Source: Pseudomonadota bacterium (GTDB taxonomy: Bacteria > BMS3Abin14). Taken from it: 8,834 nucleotides of DNA. Every line of letters begins with the position of its first letter. The first letter of the stretch is position 1. Positions 6,847 through 8,834 of this stretch are shown piece after piece. The position numbers were made by a program, and so were the translations under genes. The notes beneath the pieces are model-generated. The model ran no database searches and was not told the DNA's origin. It was given only the letters and a program-made list of their open reading frames with translations. Location of the stretch: the NCBI GenBank assembly GCA_003229755.1, contig QIFJ01000031.1:1-8834 (forward strand). Direction: 5' to 3'.

Positions 6847-6876
6847 ATTCTACATCCCGTTACCCGATAATATCAA
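6847..6876 (-). promoter_or_regulatory. Candidate sigma70 promoter for the AMIN-like gene
   Basis: On the minus strand TTGATA (6871-6876; 5/6 to TTGACA) is followed after 18 bp by TAGAAT (6847-6852; 5/6 to TATAAT). The expected transcript start is near 6840, giving a 5' leader of about 55 nt ending in a strong ribosome-binding site. The half-site TTACCCGA (6860-6867, plus-strand reading) lies in the spacer and is repeated in the opposite promoter. Not tested. Confidence 0.5.
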
Positions 6877-6888
6877 GGTGCCAGTTTG

Positions 6889-6923
6889 TTACCTGACCAC
6901 GGGTCGGGTAATGTGATAATATC
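6889..6923 (+). promoter_or_regulatory. Candidate extended -10 promoter overlapped by a dyad operator
   Basis: GATAAT (6915-6920; 5/6) is preceded by TGT (6912-6914), making an extended -10. CTGACC (6893-6898; 4/6) lies 16 bp upstream as a -35. A dyad covers the -35 and spacer: TTACCTGACC (6889-6898), ACG loop, GGTCGGGTAA (6902-6911), giving ten pairs with one G-T wobble. The expected transcript start is near 6927, about 95 nt before the DUF3147 start. The layout fits repression by a protein bound at the dyad. Confidence 0.45.
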
Positions 6924-7020
6924 TGAGCGTTTCTAAATTGGAAAGGCCAGGTCCGAGCCTTTAAAAATGATCACCGGGGCAAGGACGTTGTACTTTTAGA
7001 CTTCTGGAGCGAATGATACC

Positions 7021-7380
7021 ATGTCCCCAATGCCCTACTTTCTCGTAAAAACGGTCATCTCGGCGCTTATAATCGCCGGGGTGAGCGAGCTCGCCAGGAG
7101 ATTTCCCTCTACGGGCGGTCTGATCGCCGCCATGCCCCTGACTACTTTGCTCGTCCTGATCTGGCTGTACGTAGACACCGGTGATTATCAACTTGTTGTG
7201 ACATTCACCAGATCAGTCCTTTTCGCGATCATACCTACGATCTTTTTCTTTATTACCGCTCTTTTCCTCTTCAGGCGCGGTGTGCCTTTTGTGGTGGTCC
7301 TGATCCTGTCCTTTGTCGTTTTCGCCGTCATCGCTCTGATCCACCAGATCTTCATACCCAACGTGGTCCCCAATGGATAG
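7021..7380 (+). CDS. DUF3147 family small membrane protein
   Basis: A 119-residue membrane protein with four hydrophobic helices at about 6-22, 34-50, 64-84 and 88-113. It matches the DUF3147 pattern: an N-terminal FLVKTVISALIIAGVSELARRFP segment (7-29), then GGLIAAMPLTTLLVLIWLYVDTGD (32-55), and a short basic loop FRRGVPF (84-90) before the last helix. Function of the family is unknown; no transport or enzyme motif is present beyond the conserved polar DTGD and SELARR loops. The chosen ATG (7021) has GGAG 11 nt upstream, a little far. The only nearby alternative is the in-frame ATG at 7030. The last 8 bp overlap the start of the Nudix gene, so the two are translationally coupled and probably act in one operon. 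Confidence 0.82.
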   Translation: MSPMPYFLVKTVISALIIAGVSELARRFPSTGGLIAAMPLTTLLVLIWLYVDTGDYQLVVTFTRSVLFAIIPTIFFFITALFLFRRGVPFVVVLILSFVVFAVIALIHQIFIPNVVPNG

Positions 7381-7783
7381 CAAGACCGAATTCCGGAACC
7401 CCTTTCCCACTGTGGATATCATAATCGAAGTGGATGATGCGGGGATCGTCCTGATCAAGAGGAAAAATCCGCCCCACGGTTGGGCCATACCGGGGGGATT
7501 TGTGGATTATGGTGAGTCGGTGGAAGAAGCTGCGGTCCGTGAGGCAAAGGAAGAGACAGGGCTTGATGTTGAGCTTGCGCGGCTCCTGGGAGTTTACTCC
7601 GACCCGGACCGGGATCCAAGGTTTCACACAGTATCGACAGTATTCGTTGCCAGAGCCTCTGGCACTCCCGTTGGGCAGGACGATGCCGCTGAAGCCAGGG
7701 TATTTACCAGAGACAATCTGCCGGATGATCTTGCCTTTGATCATCGATCCATCCTGGATGACTATTTTTCTTCTCTAAAATGA
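7373..7783 (+). CDS. Nudix hydrolase, ADP-ribose pyrophosphatase-like
   Basis: A 136-residue single-domain Nudix protein. The Nudix box is perfect at residues 42-64: G42, five residues, E48, seven residues, R56-E57, A58, E60-E61, G63, L64. These are the Mg2+-binding glutamates that cleave a nucleoside diphosphate linked to another moiety. The preceding PHGWAIPGGFVDYGES and following LLGVYSDPDRDPRFHTVSTVF are typical of the small ADP-ribose pyrophosphatase-like subgroup, in which archaeal and bacterial members of similar length hydrolyse ADP-ribose. The exact substrate is inferred; oxidised nucleotides are an alternative. Translation starts inside the end of the DUF3147 gene (ATGGATAG overlap, 8 bp) with little Shine-Dalgarno, which favours coupling. 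Confidence 0.9.
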   Translation: MDSKTEFRNPFPTVDIIIEVDDAGIVLIKRKNPPHGWAIPGGFVDYGESVEEAAVREAKEETGLDVELARLLGVYSDPDRDPRFHTVSTVFVARASGTPVGQDDAAEARVFTRDNLPDDLAFDHRSILDDYFSSLK

Positions 7784-7818
7784 TGCCCACTTCATTCGAA
7801 GATCTGCTTCTGGTAAAA

Positions 7819-7880
7819 GTTGTTAGTCGTTGGTTGTTGTTTGTGGCTTTCAACTTTCAACTTTCAACTTTCAACTAACA
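7819..7880. repeat. Four perfect CTTTCAA heptamers within a dyad
   Basis: CTTTCAA repeats four times without error (7847-7853, 7854-7860, 7861-7867, 7868-7874). It is preceded by a G/T-rich stretch (7819-7846) and bounded by TGTTAGT (7821-7827) and ACTAACA (7874-7880), which are exact reverse complements. The heptamer is the complement of the TTGAAAG units at 5821-5853. The block lies between the Nudix and EamA genes, ending 8 bp before the likely EamA start codon, and leaves no Shine-Dalgarno there. Confidence 0.85.
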
Positions 7881-7888
7881 CCAACATT

Positions 7889-8767
7889 ATGACCAGAGAC
7901 AAACTCACAATAGGTGCCATGGGAGTCCTCCTCGTGCTGAGTTCGATATGGGGGGTCAACATGGTGGCGATAAAGATCTCAAACCAGGGGCTGGCACCCG
8001 TTACGGCAGCCGCTTTCAGGTCAACAGCAGCTTCGGTCATCATCATAATATGGATGTATTTTCGAAAGATACGCTTCTTTCACAGGGGTGCGCCCCTTGT
8101 CTGGGGAGTCTGGGCAGGAGCCCTGTTCGGTCTTGAGTTCCTCCTCCTTTACGCGGGCCTTAGCTATACATCCGCCTCACGAGGAATAGTACTCCTCTAC
8201 ACATCTCCCTTCTTTGTGGCGCTGGGCGCCCATTTTTACCTGCCTGATGACAGGCTTACCTGGATGAAGTCGGCAGGCCTCGCTCTGGCCTTCTTTGGCA
8301 CTGCTGCGGTCCTGATTCAGCACACCATTGTTTTTGATCCCGTCACACTGAAGGGCGACCTTCTGGCCCTGGGAGGCGGTATCGCATGGGCTCTGACGAC
8401 ACTGGTGATAAAAAAGCACCTGGCAGGAGAGATAGAACCCATCCAGACACTCCACTATCAGCTGTTCTTTTCGGCCCTTCTGTTGTGGCCTGCCGCACGT
8501 ATTCTGGAACCTGCCCCAATAAGGGATTTCGGGATGATTACCGTTATGTCCCTTTTTTATCAGAGCGTGATAGTCGCCGCGGCTAGTTATCTGATGTGGT
8601 TCGTTCTGGTTCACCGGTTCAGCGTGAGCCGTCTGTCAGCTTTTGCCTTTTTCGCGCCGGTAATGGGGGTTGTCGCAGGGGGCGTGCTTCTCGGTGAGCC
8701 TCTGCCAGCAACCCTTCTAATTGGACTTTTGGGTGTGGCTGCCGGTATTTATCTGGTAAACAGATAA
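7889..8767 (+). CDS. EamA / DMT-superfamily transporter (RhaT/YdcZ-like permease)
   Basis: A ten-helix inner-membrane permease of the drug/metabolite transporter superfamily, 292 residues from the start chosen here, which is the normal length. Two EamA repeats are seen at about 10-143 and 155-290. The first has the signature SSIWGVNMVAIKI (18-30) after a cytoplasmic N-terminus, with AAFRSTAAS (41-49) and YTSPFFVALGAHFYLPDD (104-121). The second has GGGIAWALTTLVIKK (162-176) and ends with AFFAPVMGVVAGGVLLGEPL (253-272), the usual family closing motif. The substrate (amino acid, nucleotide, metabolite or drug export) cannot be told. The reading frame stays open upstream to a TTG at 7820, but that stretch only translates the intergenic heptamer repeat, so I use the ATG at 7889. 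No clear ribosome-binding site precedes it. It could be read from the DUF3147-Nudix transcript, 105 bp downstream of the Nudix stop. Confidence 0.87.
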   Translation: MTRDKLTIGAMGVLLVLSSIWGVNMVAIKISNQGLAPVTAAAFRSTAASVIIIIWMYFRKIRFFHRGAPLVWGVWAGALFGLEFLLLYAGLSYTSASRGIVLLYTSPFFVALGAHFYLPDDRLTWMKSAGLALAFFGTAAVLIQHTIVFDPVTLKGDLLALGGGIAWALTTLVIKKHLAGEIEPIQTLHYQLFFSALLLWPAARILEPAPIRDFGMITVMSLFYQSVIVAAASYLMWFVLVHRFSVSRLSAFAFFAPVMGVVAGGVLLGEPLPATLLIGLLGVAAGIYLVNR

Positions 8768-8834
8768 TAAAATCCTCCGGATTTGGGGTCAGGTCCTGCC
8801 TTCTTACCTTTTGTACAACAACCTTCGAAAAAAG
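8768..8834. repeat. Intergenic hairpin plus REP-like GGGGTCAGGTC sequence
   Basis: AAATCC-TCC-GGATTT (8770-8784) is a perfect 6 bp stem with a 3-nt loop just after the transporter stop, with no T-run after it. It runs into TTTGGGGTCAGGTCCTGCC (8782-8800), which resembles short repeats often found next to REP-associated tyrosine transposases in environmental proteobacterial genomes. That resemblance is from memory. The window ends before any neighbouring gene can be seen. Confidence 0.35.

Noticed and set aside
6866..6874. GATAATATC as a Fur box
   Set aside because: Only one GATAAT hexamer with a short inverted half; the 19-bp Fur arrangement of three hexamers is absent at both copies.
7820..7888. 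N-terminal extension of the transporter from TTG at 7820
   Set aside because: It translates the CTTTCAA repeat and G/T-rich DNA, adds residues before the normal family N-terminus, and starts with a weak codon lacking a ribosome-binding site.
8177..8614. 145-residue minus-strand open frame opposite the EamA transporter
   Set aside because: It is a shadow of the transporter frame; Gln/His-rich and low in structure signals, with no plausible start signal.

Overview
The window (8,834 bp, moderate GC, dense coding) looks like ordinary bacterial chromosome carrying nine protein genes. No tRNA, rRNA, CRISPR array, integrase or transposase gene is visible. A divergent system II-type cytochrome c/heme assembly pair (CcsA-like and ResB/Ccs1-like), a DUF255 thioredoxin protein, and several intergenic palindromic and heptameric repeats fit a Gram-negative, deltaproteobacteria-like (Desulfobacterota-type) or related uncultured lineage. 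That placement is inferred from style and memory, not demonstrated.

Left part, minus strand (5-3060): a sterol-desaturase/fatty-acid-hydroxylase membrane protein lies upstream of a 704-residue DUF255 (YyaL/SPATA20-type) thioredoxin-fold protein. About 90 bp separate them and hold a nearly perfect long hairpin and a low-complexity G/T-strand segment.

Middle part, plus strand (3251-5812): a tight three-gene run of ccsA-like, ccs1/resB-like and a YrfG-type HAD phosphatase, with gaps of 17 and 10 bp, is probably one operon. The CcsA-like protein keeps the three heme-ligand histidine positions, but its WWD motif has lost the Asp and the downstream Glu. With the short ResB partner, this suggests a specialised or divergent heme-handling module rather than the housekeeping one. 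The roughly 175 bp gap between this operon and the divergent desaturase holds two dyads and a weak promoter candidate.

Convergent junction (5813-6008): between the HAD gene and a minus-strand gene lies a compact repeat structure. A perfect 20 bp inverted repeat of heptad-type sequence flanks 123 bp of AT-rich DNA, which contains a perfect 23 bp tandem duplication.

Right part (6009-8767): a secreted AMIN-like protein (minus strand) is divergent from a DUF3147 membrane protein. The DUF3147 gene overlaps a Nudix hydrolase by 8 bp, and an EamA/DMT-family transporter follows. The 235 bp divergent gap has a good promoter candidate in each direction, and the same TTACC-type half-site sits inside both. 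Four perfect CTTTCAA heptamers precede the transporter; because of them its true start is probably 7889, not the upstream in-frame TTG at 7820. The final 67 bp hold a small hairpin and a GGGGTCAGGTC sequence resembling intergenic REP-type repeats.

The window contains no clear-cut new defence or mobile system. The points most worth a second look are the degenerate WWD CcsA module, the shared operator-like half-sites at 6860-6911, and the heptad/inverted-repeat elements.
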